Positions 31,682 through 41,732 are shown, counted from the stretch's first letter. The stretch: DNA of 64,000 nucleotides from Megascapheus bottae (GCA_024803745.1 JANJXV010000040.1:2250257-2314256), one strand, 5' to 3'. A program made the numbers and translations. Notes: generated by a model not told the origin, from the sequence alone.

Positions 31682-32452
31682 ATGTCCGGCGGCGCCGCCG
31701 AGCCGCCCCGCGGCGCCCCGAGCCTCCTCGCCCCGCCGCCGCCGCCGCCGCAGCCGCAGCCGCCGCCCAAGAACGGCTCCAGCTCCGACTCGGCGCTGGG
31801 CGGCGCGGCGGGCGCGGGCCGGGCGGACGAGTACCGGCGCCGGCGCCACACGATGGACCGGGACAGCCGCGGCGCGGCGGCCGCCGCCACCCCCACCGAG
31901 CACCGCTTCTTCCGCCGCAGCGTCATCTGCGACTCGAACGCCACGGCGCTGGAGCTGCCGGGGCTCCCGCCCTCCGCCCCGCAGCCCGGCGGAGCCGCCG
32001 CCGCCGCCGCCGCCCAGCCCGGGGCCCCGGCCGCCCCGGCCGCCCCGCCGCCGCCGCCGCCCCCGGCCGCCCCGCCGCCGCCCCCGGCCGCCCCGCCGCC
32101 GCCGCCGCCGCCGCCGCCCCCGGCCGCCCCGCCGCCGGCCCCGGCCCCGGCCGCCGCCGCCGCCCCGCCGGCCCCCGAGCGCCCCGCGTCCCAGCCCGGC
32201 CCCGCGCCGGGCGGCCGGGAGGAGCCGGGCCCGGCCCGCAGCGGCGGCGGCGGGGGCGGCGCCCGGGCCGCCGAGGAGCCGCGCAGCCAGCAGCAGGACG
32301 ACATCGAGGAGCTGGAGACCAAGGCCGTGGGCATGTCCAACGACGGGCGCTTCCTCAAGTTCGACATCGAGATCGGCCGCGGCTCCTTCAAGACGGTCTA
32401 CAAGGGGCTGGACACGGAGACCACGGTGGAGGTGGCGTGGTGCGAGCTGCAG
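31682..32452 (+). CDS. WNK1: WNK1 coding exon 1 (residues 1-257)
   Basis: WNK1 is a cytosolic Ser/Thr kinase that phosphorylates SPAK and OSR1 and so controls NCC, NKCC and KCC transporters. The start MSGGAAE and the blocks [43 protein letters not shown] and [21 protein letters not shown] follow mammalian WNK1. T57 in RRRRHT corresponds to the Akt/SGK1 site T60 of human. Residues 101-166 form a Pro/Ala tract longer and purer than I recall for human. The kinase domain opens near 225 with [13 protein letters not shown]237 is the displaced catalytic lysine of WNKs, and C254 sits where other kinases have it. The exon ends in phase 0 after CELQ, at a GT donor (32453-32454). G at -3 supports the start codon. 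M218 (32333) is a second in-frame start. Confidence 0.96.
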
Positions 32453-32462
32453 GTGAGGGGCG

Positions 32463-32955
32463 CGGGGGTCCCTCCCGCCCGGGATCCCGCCCGCCCGCCC
32501 GCGATCTTGACCGGGATCTCTCCCCGTGATCCCTCCCGCCCGGGATCCCTCCCTCCCGACCGGGATCCCGACCGGGATCGCCTCCTGTGATCCCTCCCAC
32601 CCGGGATCCCTCCCCGTGATCCCGCCCGGGATCGTCTCCTGTGATCCCTCCTGCCCGGGATTCCTCCCTCCCGCGATCCTGACCGGGATCCCTCCCCGTG
32701 ATCCCTCCCGCCCGCGATCCTGACCGGGATCCCTCCCCGGGATCCCGTCCGGGATCGCCTCCTGTGATCCCTCCCACCCGGGATCCCGCCCAGGATCCTT
32801 CCCTCCCGCCCGGGATCCCTCCTCGTGATCCCTCCCGTCCGGGATCGCCTCCCGCCCAGGATCCCTCCGGAGATCCCGCCCGGGATCCCTCCCTCCCACG
32901 ATCCCCCTGCTCCCGGGATCCTACCCGGGGATCTTTCCCGCCCGGTCGGGATCGC
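32463..32955. repeat. GGGATCCCTCCC minisatellite at the WNK1 exon 1 donor
   Basis: Imperfect units built on CCCGGGATCCCTCC / CGTGATCCCTCC / GACCGGGATCCC cover about 490 bp starting ten bases after the splice donor. GATC occurs roughly every 10-20 bases. Confidence 0.93.
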
Positions 32956-33407
32956 TGCCGTCGCCCCCTAAAACAGGAGACCAGAGCGGGGCGGGGAAGA
33001 GGGGGTGGGGACGAGCCGGGCGCCTTGGCGGCCGAGCCCCTCGCGGAGTAGAAGGTGAGCAGGGTCGGGCCCACCAGGGACCCCCTGCCGCCCCTACCCG
33101 CCCGCCCGCCCGGCGGCGCTCCGGGGAGGCCGTGCGGGGAAGTCGGTCCCGAGCGAGCGCCCGGCCCCGCGGTGATGGAGTCCAGGGTGGGGAAGGGGTG
33201 CCCTGGGCAGAAGAGGGGAGCCCGCCCCGATCCGTCGGCCAGGCCCCCGGCGGCCTCGACGCTCCTCCATGTCCACTGGAAACACGCGTGGAGGGAGGTG
33301 GGCGCGTGGACGTGCTCTGGAAAACCCGGGCGCTCGTGAGGCCCTTGTACGTTACTGCGGGACACTGCGTGGTGTGGAGGGAGAATCGCGAGTCCGCGAA
33401 CCTGACG

Positions 33408-33685
33408 GGTGGGCAGGCAGGGGGGCAGACAGGCAGGCAGGCAGGCAGGCAGGCCGGCCAGGCAGGGAGCCCAGGCCAGGCAGGCCAGGCCAGGGAGGCC
33501 AGGCCAAGCAGGGAGGCCAGGCAGGGAGGCCAGGCAGGGAGGCCAGGCCAAGCAGGGAGGCCAGGCAGTCCAGGCAGGGAGCCCAGGCCAGGGAGGCCAG
33601 GCAGGCCAGGCCAAGCAGGGAGGGCAGGGAGGCCAAGCAGGGAGGCCAGGCCAAGCAGGGAGGCCAGGCAGGCCTGGGGCCACAC
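33408..33685. repeat. GGCAGG / GGCCAGGCAGGGA minisatellite
   Basis: A GGCA tetramer run (33410-33455) grades into 9-14 bp units AGGCCAGGC and CAGGGAGGC. It is followed by the change from GC-rich to AT-rich intron DNA near 33700. Confidence 0.92.
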
Positions 33686-34289
33686 CCAGGGCCTGACCCA
33701 CTTTTTCCCCCGGTAGGTTCACTGCTATTGGTCAGTCCAGCTCACAAACTTAGGTGTAGTTGATCCCTTTTCAAGTACAGGTAAACATGTGGGGCAGACA
33801 GTGATTTCTCGTTTAACCAGGGAGGTGTGGAGCACTTCATGGATTAGCTTTGTCCACCACAGTTCCAGAACGGTATCCCTGCAATTTTCTGTTAATTCAC
33901 TGGCTTGGAACAAATAATAACATATAAGAAGCTCAAGTTGTCTAACATCACATTGAGAACTTTGTCTGAGCTTCTTAATTTTTTAAAAAAGAAATGTGGT
34001 TTCATTAATGAGTACTAATTGTGCAAAGTGGAATTGCAGTGTGGTGTTTCAGTGCAGACTGATAATGTACTTTGATAGATTTTTGATTTGATCTCCTACT
34101 CTTATTCCTCTCCTTAAAACTTTCATTTTTTTTTTTTTTACTTTTTTTGAAATGTGTTTTAGGATGGCTTTTTTATATATGCATGCAGTATATTTTGATC
34201 ATATTTTCTGCTCCTTTCTGCCTCCCACCTGCTGCTGGTTCCCTTTCCCCTAAATCATATATTTCCGATCTTTTATTTTTATTTATTTT
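33686..34289. other. Intron 1, single-copy DNA
   Basis: No repeat or exon recognised; a T-run lies at 34128-34150. Confidence 0.4.
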
Positions 34290-34805
34290 TTCTTTATGGG
34301 GCTTGAACACAGGGCCAGAACTCTGTCCCTCAGCTCTTTGTGCTCAATGCTAGTGCTCTACCACTTTAAGCCAGTTTTCTGGTGGTTCAAGGGGGACAGG
34401 AGTCAAGTGAACCCTAACTCTCTGAGTGGTACCTGATTTAGAAACTTAAATGTCTTTTGGGGGGGGGGCACTCCTGGGCCTTGAACTCAGGGCTTGAGTC
34501 TCATGGACTTGAGTGCCCACTTCAGCCTCCTGAGTAGCTAGGATTATAGGCTTATAATAACAATGATTTTTTAAAGCCAACATGCACAGATTTACGATTT
34601 TTGCCGGGGGGGGGGGGCATCTCAGGGGTGCTGGGGCTGGGGCTTTTGAACCCTAGGACTTGGGTGTTGTCCTGTGCTTGTTTTTGCTCAAGGCTAGTGC
34701 TATATATTGGAGGTACAAGCGTCCTGACTGGCTTTGAGCCTTGATCCTCCGTTCTCAGCCTCTTCAGTCGCTGCGGTTACAGGAGCGACCCCTGAAGCCT
34801 GGCTG
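34290..34805 (-). mobile_element. Three adjacent B-family SINE remnants
   Basis: 34290-34430 (Geo side and linker), 34455-34552 (internally deleted) and 34597-34805 (near full, diverged) are all antisense. Each has GGGCTTGAA-type and GGCTTTGA- or CCTGAGTAGCTAGGAT-type blocks. Confidence 0.75.
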
Positions 34806-35157
34806 ATGTATTTTCTTTGGAAGACTTTTCTCCTAGGTTGCCTGTATGTAAGGAGTAGACTTTGTTCATTATAAACTGATGAGTTTGTTTCTAGTGCTAC
34901 CTGAAAGGTGAGGTCAAATCCTAATTTTTGTTTAGGCTCCAGTTTAGAGCCTGTCTTTGTCTCTGGCTAAACCAGGGCTTGATCTTCAAGTATATGGTGT
35001 TGATGTTTCCTGAAAAGGTCAGCAGTGCTGCAGGGATGGGCCCTGGTGCTGTGACTCAGAAGCAATAAATGATTCCTTTGCTAGAGTCTTAGAGTGATTC
35101 AGTGAACTGAAACTCCCCATTTTTACCCTAAGTTTGTACCATATGTCCTATTTATTT
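34806..35157. other. Intron 1, single-copy DNA
   Basis: Nothing recognised. Confidence 0.35.
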
Positions 35158-35381
35158 ATTGTTGTTAGTGGGACTTGAACTGTGGGCCTGGGTGCTGTTC
35201 TTGAGCTCTTCAAGGCTACCGCCCTACTGCTTGAGTCACAGCGCCACTTCCAGTTTTCTGGTGGTTCATTGGAGATGAGTCTCCTGGACTTCAGTGCCCA
35301 GGCTGGCTTTGAACCACGATCCTCGGATCTCAGCCTTCTGAGTAGCTAGGATTGCAGAAGTGAGCCACCGCGCCTGGCTGT
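35158..35381 (-). mobile_element. B-family SINE
   Basis: Full antisense copy: GGACTTGAACTGTGGGCCTG, GAGTCACAGCGCCACTTCC, CCAGGCTGGCTTTGAACCAC, CTGAGTAGCTAGGATTGCAG. Confidence 0.92.
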
Positions 35382-35383
35382 TT

Positions 35384-35515
35384 ATTTATTTATTTATTTT
35401 ATTGTAATTAGTGAAAGGGTTACATGATATTTGCCAGATATTTGCATTAATTCACATACATTGATACCCTTTCACATGTCTTGGTACCCATTTCCCTTCC
35501 CCCCCCACCCCCTGT
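35384..35515 (+). repeat. Dispersed repeat C, copy 2
   Basis: TTGTAATTAGTGAAAGGGTT ... ACATTGATACCCTTTCACAT ... GTCTTGGTACCCATTTCCCT. It is almost the same as the copy at 36962. Confidence 0.75.
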
Positions 35516-36147
35516 GTTTATTTTTTTTTAGGATGTGAATTTGTAGAAACTTTGCCAGTAACTAAACTTTAGAGATTCCTTTGTAGAGGAATTATTACAG
35601 TCTCAGTCATTGATTGAAAGCTTGGGAAGAATTTAGATCATCCCTTTTCCTTGAGATCAGGGCAGCTGCTGTGAAAACTAAAGAGAGGTAGATGATGATT
35701 TGTTTAAAGTAATCCTTTGGCCCTTTAAAAAAGGTAAGAACAATTAACAGCACAATTTTGGCTAGGTAGGTTTGAGGCTGTATGAAGAGTGTTACTGAGA
35801 GCTGAGAATTCACTTTTTAAAAATTATGTAGATTCTTCTCCTATAATCTGTTTTAAGTGTGCTATTTCCTCCTACCTTTTATGTCTATCCCAAAATAATA
35901 TAGGGCAAGAACTTGGAAGGAGGGGTGTGTGTAAAAACCAAATTAAGAATCGGTTGTTGCTTGGTGACTTGAGTTCATTTCTTGAGATTGAAACTCAGGT
36001 ATAAGACTCTGGTCATTTGAAAATGCATCCTAGTTCAGTCCTGTGGAAATGATTTATTTAAAATGGGCAGAAATCATTCTATAACTGTCATTTGGCCTTT
36101 CTGGTGGCTTTAACTGTGTGCATGCGTATCTTCGTCTGTCTGTGTCT
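35516..36147. other. Intron 1, single-copy DNA
   Basis: Nothing recognised. Confidence 0.35.
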
Positions 36148-36380
36148 GTCCTGGGGCTTGAACTCAGGGCCTGGGCACTGTCCCTATACCTTGCTTTGCT
36201 CAAGGCTAGGGCTCTGCTACTTTAGCCATAACTGTACTTGTTTTTTTTTTTTTTTTTTTTTTTTTTAGTAGTTTATTGCAGTTAAGAGTCTGCCAGAACT
36301 GGCTTTGAACTGCAGTCCTTAGAGCTCAGCCTCCTGAGTAGCTGGAATTATGGACATGGGCCATCAGCTCCCAGTGTGTA
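36148..36380 (-). mobile_element. B-family SINE
   Basis: CCTGGGGCTTGAACTCAGGG, a 26-base T-run near 36240, and CTCAGCCTCCTGAGTAGCTG. Confidence 0.88.
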
Positions 36381-36384
36381 CTTG

Positions 36385-36494
36385 CTCCTTCCTCCCTCCC
36401 TCCCTCCCTCCCCCTCTCCCCCTCCTTCCCTCCCTCCCTCCCTTCCTCACTTCCTTCCTTCCTTCCCCCCCTCCTTCCCCTCCCTCCCTTCCTT
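36385..36494. repeat. (CCCT)n / (CCTT)n pyrimidine tract
   Basis: About 110 bases of CCCT, CCTT and CCCC units. Confidence 0.93.
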
Positions 36495-36704
36495 GATAAA
36501 ACTGGAAAAGCAGCAAGATAAGTTAGTGCTTAAACTGTGTCTCTGTACATGTTAGTGTACATGAACTAACACACAATGATTATACTTAGTAGAGTTCTGC
36601 TGGTCCTTTACAACTCACTCGTCTCTAGTCTTTCAGAAGTAGGCGCTGCTCATTGTCATTTCAGTGTAGGTTTAGAGGTCACTTTTCTGCAGAGAAACGT
36701 AGTT

Positions 36705-36805
36705 AAGAACTAGAATGCCTGGATTCCAGTCGTGCTAGCTACATGATTGATTGTGGCACTTGGAGGCAGATTATGTGCCACAATTTCCTGTCTGTAAAAT
36801 GGGTG
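36705..36805 (+). repeat. MIR SINE
   Basis: AGAATGCCTGGATTCCAGTC ... GTGCCACAATTTCCTGTCTG ... TAAAATGGG follows sense MIR. Confidence 0.7.
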
Positions 36806-36825
36806 TGGAAGAGGACTGACTTTAA

Positions 36826-36935
36826 AGCTAGTGCTGATGGCTCATGCTATTATGTGGCGATAATCCAAGCCGCTCAGGAGGCGAAATCTGAGGGTTGTGG
36901 TTTTGCCATTTACAGCAGGAAAATTCATGAGACTT
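36826..36935 (+). mobile_element. B-family SINE, left part
   Basis: GTGCTGATGGCTCATGCTAT ... CGCTCAGGAGGCGAAATCTG ... AAATTCATGAGAC; Geo is absent. Confidence 0.7.
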
Positions 36936-36961
36936 TTTTTTTTCCTTTTTTTTTATAATAT

Positions 36962-37110
36962 TTTTTTAATTGTAATTAGTAAAAGGGTTACATGATATTT
37001 GCCAGATAGAAGGTGCATTAATTCACATACATTGATACCCTTTCACATGTCTTGGTACCCATTTCCCTCCCCCGCCACATCCCCCACCCGTCTTGGTTTT
37101 CCCCCCTTCC
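36962..37110 (+). repeat. Dispersed repeat C, copy 3
   Basis: TTAATTGTAATTAGTAAAAG, TTGCCAGATAGAAGGTGCAT and CATGTCTTGGTACCCATTTC match copy 2. Confidence 0.78.
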
Positions 37111-37144
37111 CTATCAAATTTCAAATATCCAAATATCTAATTCA

Positions 37145-37212
37145 ACAGCAAAAAGCCAGACGTGGAACTGTGATAGAGCCTTGAGCAAAATTCAAGTCTC
37201 AGGACAGGCATG
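37145..37212 (+). mobile_element. Geo fragment
   Basis: AAAGCCAGACGTGGAACTGT ... CAAATTCAAGTCTCAGGAC is an internally deleted right monomer. Confidence 0.5.
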
Positions 37213-37239
37213 TATGTACACACACACAGAGTACCTTAT

Positions 37240-37427
37240 TTGTTCATTGCTCAGGGCCTGGACACTGTCCTTGAGTTTGTTTGTTTTTTTTTTCTTCTCC
37301 TCAAGCACTCATCACTTGAGCCACAGGGCCACTTCTGGCTTTTTCTGTGCATGTGGTACCGAGGAATTGAACCCAGGATTTTGTGCATGCTGGGCAAGCA
37401 CTCTACCACTAGGTTAAACTCTTGGCC
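37240..37427 (-). mobile_element. A-family SINE
   Basis: Antisense Geo (TCACTTGAGCCACAGGGCCA) and IDL (GGTACCGAGGAATTGAACCC, CACTCTACCACTAGG). Confidence 0.9.
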
Positions 37428-37440
37428 CAAGAGTATCTGC

Positions 37441-37505
37441 TTTAAAGAGTTGTTCAGATTACATGAATTAGTGTGTGTAAAGCGGGGACAAAGCCTGGCA
37501 TGCCA
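37441..37505 (+). repeat. MIR 3' fragment
   Basis: CAGATTACATGAATTAGTGT ... AAAGCGGGGACAAAGCCTGG has the pattern of the MIR 3' half. Confidence 0.5.
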
Positions 37506-37674
37506 TGGTACTGCACACGTGTATGTGGTCCACTCTCGCGCCTGCTTTTCAGTGGCTTCTAGTGGATTTTCCTGTCTGTCTACGTGGTATACAATTTTGA
37601 ACTTGGATGGGACAGCACCTTATTTAGGTCCTTTTGAGAATATCAGTGAAGATCTTGATTTGTTTACACTTTTT

Positions 37675-37897
37675 GTTGGTGGTGGTGGTGGTTATGGGGT
37701 CTGGGCGCTGTCCCTGAGCTCTTTTCTCAAGGCTAGTGTTCTACTATTTTGAGCCTCAGCACTATTTCCAGATTTCAGGTGGTTAATTGGAGTTCAGGGC
37801 CTTTCCTGCCTGGGCTGGCTTCAAATCCAAATTCTCAGATCTCAGCCCCTGAGTAGCTAGGATGACAGACTGAGCCACCAGTGCCTGCCTTACATTT
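37675..37897 (-). mobile_element. B-family SINE
   Basis: A GGT-rich start, CTCAAGGCTAGTGTTCTACT, CTCAGATCTCAGCCCCTGAG and GTAGCTAGGATGACAGA. Confidence 0.85.
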
Positions 37898-37899
37898 AT

Positions 37900-38100
37900 T
37901 CTTTTTTTTTTTTTTTTGGCCTGCCCTGGGGCTCAAACTCAGGGCTTGGGCTCTGTCCCTGAGCCTCTCTGTACTCAAGGTTAGTGTTCTCTACCACTTG
38001 AGCCACAGCGCCATTTCCAGCTCTTTCTGTGTATATAATACTGAAGAGGTGAACTTGGCTCATGCAAGCACTGTGCCACTAAGCCACATTCCTAGTCCCC
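37900..38100 (-). mobile_element. A-family SINE
   Basis: Poly-T, CTGGGGCTCAAACTCAGGGC, CACTTGAGCCACAGCGCCAT and a diverged IDL (GCACTGTGCCACTAAGCCAC). Confidence 0.85.
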
Positions 38101-39010
38101 ATTTATTATTAATAAATCAGTCGGGAGGCAGAACTCTTAACCTCTGGTTTTTCTGTTCTTAGCAGAAGACAGTGGGGTCTACTAGATGTCATTGGGAGTT
38201 TCAAATTCCTTATCACTAGTTCTTGGCTTATTAGCATTCTCTTTTCTCAGTGAGCTTTTATAGTATGTCTTCATTTCCTACATTATGTACAGAAAAATCA
38301 TATAATTATATATAATATGTAGAAGTAATATATGGAGACAATTATATGTATGGTGGCACAGTTTGCCTGTTTTCCCACACAGCAGAAGCATTTCCACACT
38401 AAAGTAAAAATTTGAGGTTTTTTAAAAGGGAAAAAATACTGGGATATTGTTAGCATAATTAGTGCATATGTATACATAGTTTGATATTCTATGTTGTGTC
38501 ATGTCATAATTTGATAGAAAAACCATTTGCCATGCTAAAAATTTGAGATTTTTAGATAAAATGATACATGGTACCATAACTTAAAAAAAAGTGAATTAAC
38601 TTTGACTGGTTTTGGGGCTTCAGCTGAATGCCTTCCACCCTCCCCTGGCTTGCTTGCTTGAGCATGTTGGGAGTACTACCACTTGAACCATGCTTTCAGC
38701 TGTACTTTTTGCTGAATAATTGGAAATAAATTCTCATAAACTTTTCCCTTTCATCTGGCCTTAAGTAAGTGTGAGCTAGTTGTAACCATCCACAATTGCT
38801 TTTGGTGCTTTGTGGCTTAGGCATATAATTATGAATTCTTTTTCTTTTCCCCCCCCAGTCCTGGGAATGAGCCAAACTCCTGGCCCTGAATTGTTGTTTT
38901 ATTGGTTACATTTGATCATAAAGGTAAAATGCACAACGCTTGAATTCTTGGTATTCATTGATGCTCAGAGAAAATTAAGACATGCAAATATTCAGTTAAA
39001 ACTAAGTCTG
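38101..39010. other. Intron 1, mostly single-copy AT-rich DNA
   Basis: A decayed antisense SINE (about 38606-38790, TACCACTTGAACCATGC) is the only recognisable part. Confidence 0.4.
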
Positions 39011-39215
39011 AGGGCTGGGAACATAGCCTCTTCGTAGAGTGCTTGCCTAGCATGCATGAAGCCCTGGGTTTGGTTCCTCAGTAGGACATGTTCAGAAAAG
39101 GCTAGGAAGTGGTGCCGTGGTTCACGTGGCAGAGTGCTAGCCTTGATCAAAAAGTATCCAAGGACATTGTCCAGACCCTGAGTTCAAGCCCGAGGACTGG
39201 CAAAATACCAAAAAA
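39011..39215 (+). mobile_element. A-family SINE
   Basis: IDL (GAACATAGCCTCTTCGTAGA ... GGGTTTGGTTCCTCAG) and Geo (GGTGCCGTGGTTCACGTGGC ... GAGTTCAAGCCC). Confidence 0.88.
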
Positions 39216-39696
39216 CAAAAAAGTTAAGTCTGAGAATTGTTTATTGATGTATTATTGCTCTAAGCAGACTTGGTTGTGTCAAGCTAATGTTTTGCTTTTC
39301 TACTTTAAGCTTTTGTTGAGAGATTTGAAAGAATCTTAATTTCTTGTTTCTCAGATGATTTAAGAAAAAAGAGCCCAAGGACAGCACCTAGGCCCAGAGT
39401 TCCAGCTTGGCTTTTTTTCTTTTTCTTTTTTTAAAGAGCAAGATTACTGGGTGATTCAGAGTTTGTAAAAGCGAAGTGTTAGGGACTTTAATAACATTGA
39501 AAGTACATAGAAAATTCTTTGAGGAAGTTTAGTTTTTTATATTGACTCAGCTATGGTGGGGGAGGTTTGGCTTAGTGAATTTTTTTTTTTTCCCCACTTC
39601 CTACCCACTCAAGATAACTTAAATCTACTTCCTTTATTTAACTTTTTTAGTTAAGTCTAGAGCATACTAAAGCTGTTTTGAAAATACAGGAAATTC
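39216..39696. other. Intron 1, single-copy DNA
   Basis: A short Geo relic (GCCCAAGGACAGCACCTAGG) lies near 39372. Nothing else recognised. Confidence 0.35.
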
Positions 39697-39943
39697 TTTT
39701 TTTTTCTTCTTCTTCTTTGTGGGTCGTGGGGCTGGAACTCTGGGTGTGGGTACTATCCCTGAGCTCTTCAGCTCAAGGCTAGTGCTCTACCACTTGAGCC
39801 ATAGTACCACTTGCAGCTTTCTGTAGTTAATTGGAGATAAGAGTCTCATGGACTTTCCTGCCCCGTGTGGCTTTGAGCCGCGATCCTTGATGTCGGCCTC
39901 TTTAGGCGTTGGGATGACAGGCGTGAGCCGCTGCACCTGGCTT
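39697..39943 (-). mobile_element. B-family SINE
   Basis: A complete antisense copy including CACTTGAGCCATAGTACCAC and GTTGGGATGACAGGCGTGAG. Confidence 0.9.
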
Positions 39944-40121
39944 AGGAAATTTTTAATGCATTGAAATTGAATTACCTTTCTAACCAGTTTTTTCCATAAG
40001 AAGTAATAAGTACACAGAAGCATATTAGAGAACTAAAACTATGCAAAGAAAACCCCACTGAAGTCCCATCCATAAATGACAGTGCTGATATCTCACTTTG
40101 GAGTGTTCTTTTTAATCTCTT

Positions 40122-40144
40122 CCCCCCCCCCCCCCCCCCCCCCC
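40122..40144. repeat. Poly-C run
   Basis: 23 consecutive C bases; the exact length is prone to assembly error. Confidence 0.9.
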
Positions 40145-40284
40145 GTTGAGTTTTCTTCTTAGTCAGTGACTGTGTGCTAAACTGCCCTGGGCCTACCGCA
40201 AACAGAAATCCATGTCCTCATGAACCCATGTCCTGCAGGGATTGTAGATTTGCATGTATTTTTTGTTTTTATGTTTCTCCCTTT

Positions 40285-40503
40285 ATTTTTGCTGGTGTTG
40301 GAGCTTGAACTCAGGGCCATCCTGGTGCCTGGTGGGCTGGGATTCTACCACCAGAGCCACAGGGCTTTGTGCTTTGGCTTGGCCTTTTTGCTCTAGGTTG
40401 GCATTCTACCACCCGAGCCACATTTGTACTTGAAGCCCTTTGGTGATGCCCACACCACGATCCTCCAGATCTCAGGCTTATAAGTAGCTGAGCCACCAAG
40501 CCA
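40285..40503 (-). mobile_element. B-family SINE with duplicated Geo segment
   Basis: The ATTCTACCACC-GAGCCACA block occurs twice (near 40342 and 40403), then CACGATCCTCCAGATCTCAG and TAAGTAGCTGAGCCACC. Confidence 0.8.
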
Positions 40504-40609
40504 TGCAGTGTTTATAATTTTAGGTCTTAACAACTTTATAATTTATTATAACCTAAGAAGTACTTAGCCTGCCTCTCCCTGCATAGTCTTCTCCTGGCTT
40601 GTTTGCTGA

Positions 40610-40718
40610 GCTAGGAGAGCCTCACTGAGATTTTGCTCAGGCTGGCTTTCAACCTTGGTTTTCCTGATCTCTGCCTCCCTGGTAACTAGGATTGTAGATC
40701 TGAGTCACCATGCCTAGC
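40610..40718 (-). repeat. B1-like SINE
   Basis: TTGCTCAGGCTGGCTTTCAA ... GTAACTAGGATTGTAGATCT, without Geo. Confidence 0.7.
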
Positions 40719-40734
40719 CCGGAATTTATGTATT

Positions 40735-41145
40735 TATTTTTGCCAGTCCTGGAGCTTGAACTCAGGGCCCGGGCACTGTTCTTGGACACTTTTTTTTTTT
40801 TTTTTTTGCCAGTCCTGGGCTTGAGCTCAGGACCTGAGCACTGTCCTTGGACTTTCTCAAGGTTAGAGCTCTACCACTTGAGCCTCAGCACCACTTCCAG
40901 CTTTTTTCTATGTATGTGGTACCGAGGAATCGAACCCAGGTCTTCGTGCATGCTAGGCAAGCACTCTACCACTAGGCCAAACTCCCGGCCTCCTTGGACA
41001 ATTTTTGCTCAAGGCTAGCGCTCTGCCACTTGAGCCACAGCACCACCTTCAGCTTTTTCTGTGTATGTGGTACCGAGGAATGGAACCCAGGGCTTTGTGC
41101 ATGGTAGGTGAGCACTCTACCACCAGGTTACTCACCCGGCCCCCA
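40735..41145 (-). mobile_element. A-family SINE interrupted by another A copy
   Basis: The outer copy starts TTTTTGCCAGTCCTGGAGCT, breaks at TTCTTGGACA (about 40777-40786), and resumes at CCTTGGACAATTTTTGCTCA (40992) through IDL to 41145. Confidence 0.88.
40786..40990 (-). mobile_element. A-family SINE, inner nested copy
   Basis: Poly-T, GCCAGTCCTGGGCTTGAGCT ... GGAATCGAACCCAGGTCTTC ... AACTCCCGGCC. A short direct repeat (CTTGGACA) of the outer copy flanks it. Confidence 0.93.
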
Positions 41146-41171
41146 GAATTTTTTACTAATATAAAAATGAG

Positions 41172-41625
41172 GCAGGAACTGGGCACTAGTGGCCCAAAGC
41201 TGTAATCCTAGCTACTCAGGAGGCTGAGATCTGAAGACGGTAGTTTGGTTTGAAGCCAAGCAGGAAAGTCTGTGAGACTCTTAACTCCAATTAACCGCTC
41301 AAAAACTGGAAGTGGAGGGCCAGGAGTTTGACCTAGTGGTAGAGTGCTTGCCTAGCATGCACGAAGACCCAGGTTCAACTCCTTGGTACCACATACTTAG
41401 AAAAAGCCGGAAGTGGTGCTGAGGCTCAAGTGGTAGAGCTCTAGCCTTGAGAAAATCCAAGGACAGTGCTCAGGCCTGAGCTTAAGGCCAGGACTGGCAA
41501 AAAAACAAAAAACAAAAAACTGGAAGTGGAGCTGTGGCTCAGAGTGGTAGTGGTAGATTGTTAGCCTTGAGCAAAAGGAGTTTAGTGACAACACCAAGAC
41601 CCAGAGTTCAAGGTCCAGGACCAGC
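41172..41625 (+). mobile_element. B-family SINE split by an A-family insertion
   Basis: The left part (CTACTCAGGAGGCTGAGATC) lies before the insert and the Geo part (GGAGCTGTGGCTCAGAGTGG ... GAGTTCAAGGTCCAGGACC) after it. Confidence 0.92.
41317..41514 (+). mobile_element. A-family SINE with exact 16-bp target-site duplication
   Basis: AAAAACTGGAAGTGGA occurs at 41301-41316 and 41515-41530. Both copies belong to the interrupted B element. The insert is a full IDL-Geo dimer with an A-rich tail. Confidence 0.96.
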
Positions 41626-41661
41626 AAAAAAAAAAAGAAAAGAAAAAAAAAACCCAAAACA

Positions 41662-41663
<2 letters not shown>

Positions 41664-41732
<69 letters not shown>
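41664..41732. repeat. (TA)n(CA)n compound microsatellite
   Basis: About 22 TA units pass directly into about 12 AC units. Confidence 0.96.

Noticed and set aside
31450..32899. Minus-strand frames of 313 and 465 codons opposite WNK1 exon 1
   Set aside because: These are mirror frames of a very GC-rich exon and the GATCCC minisatellite; the + strand frame is clearly WNK1.
32388..33722. Minus-strand frame of 444 codons over the intron 1 minisatellites
   Set aside because: The predicted protein is a translation of tandem repeats (Leu-Pro-Ala-Trp and Asp-Pro-Gly units). It is not a gene.
40710..41145. Recurrent short frames reading LGLSSGPEHCPWTFSRLELYHL-type peptides across the window
   Set aside because: These are translations of antisense A-family SINEs (key residues GPEHCPW and LELYHLS) and repeat with the element, so they are not a protein family.
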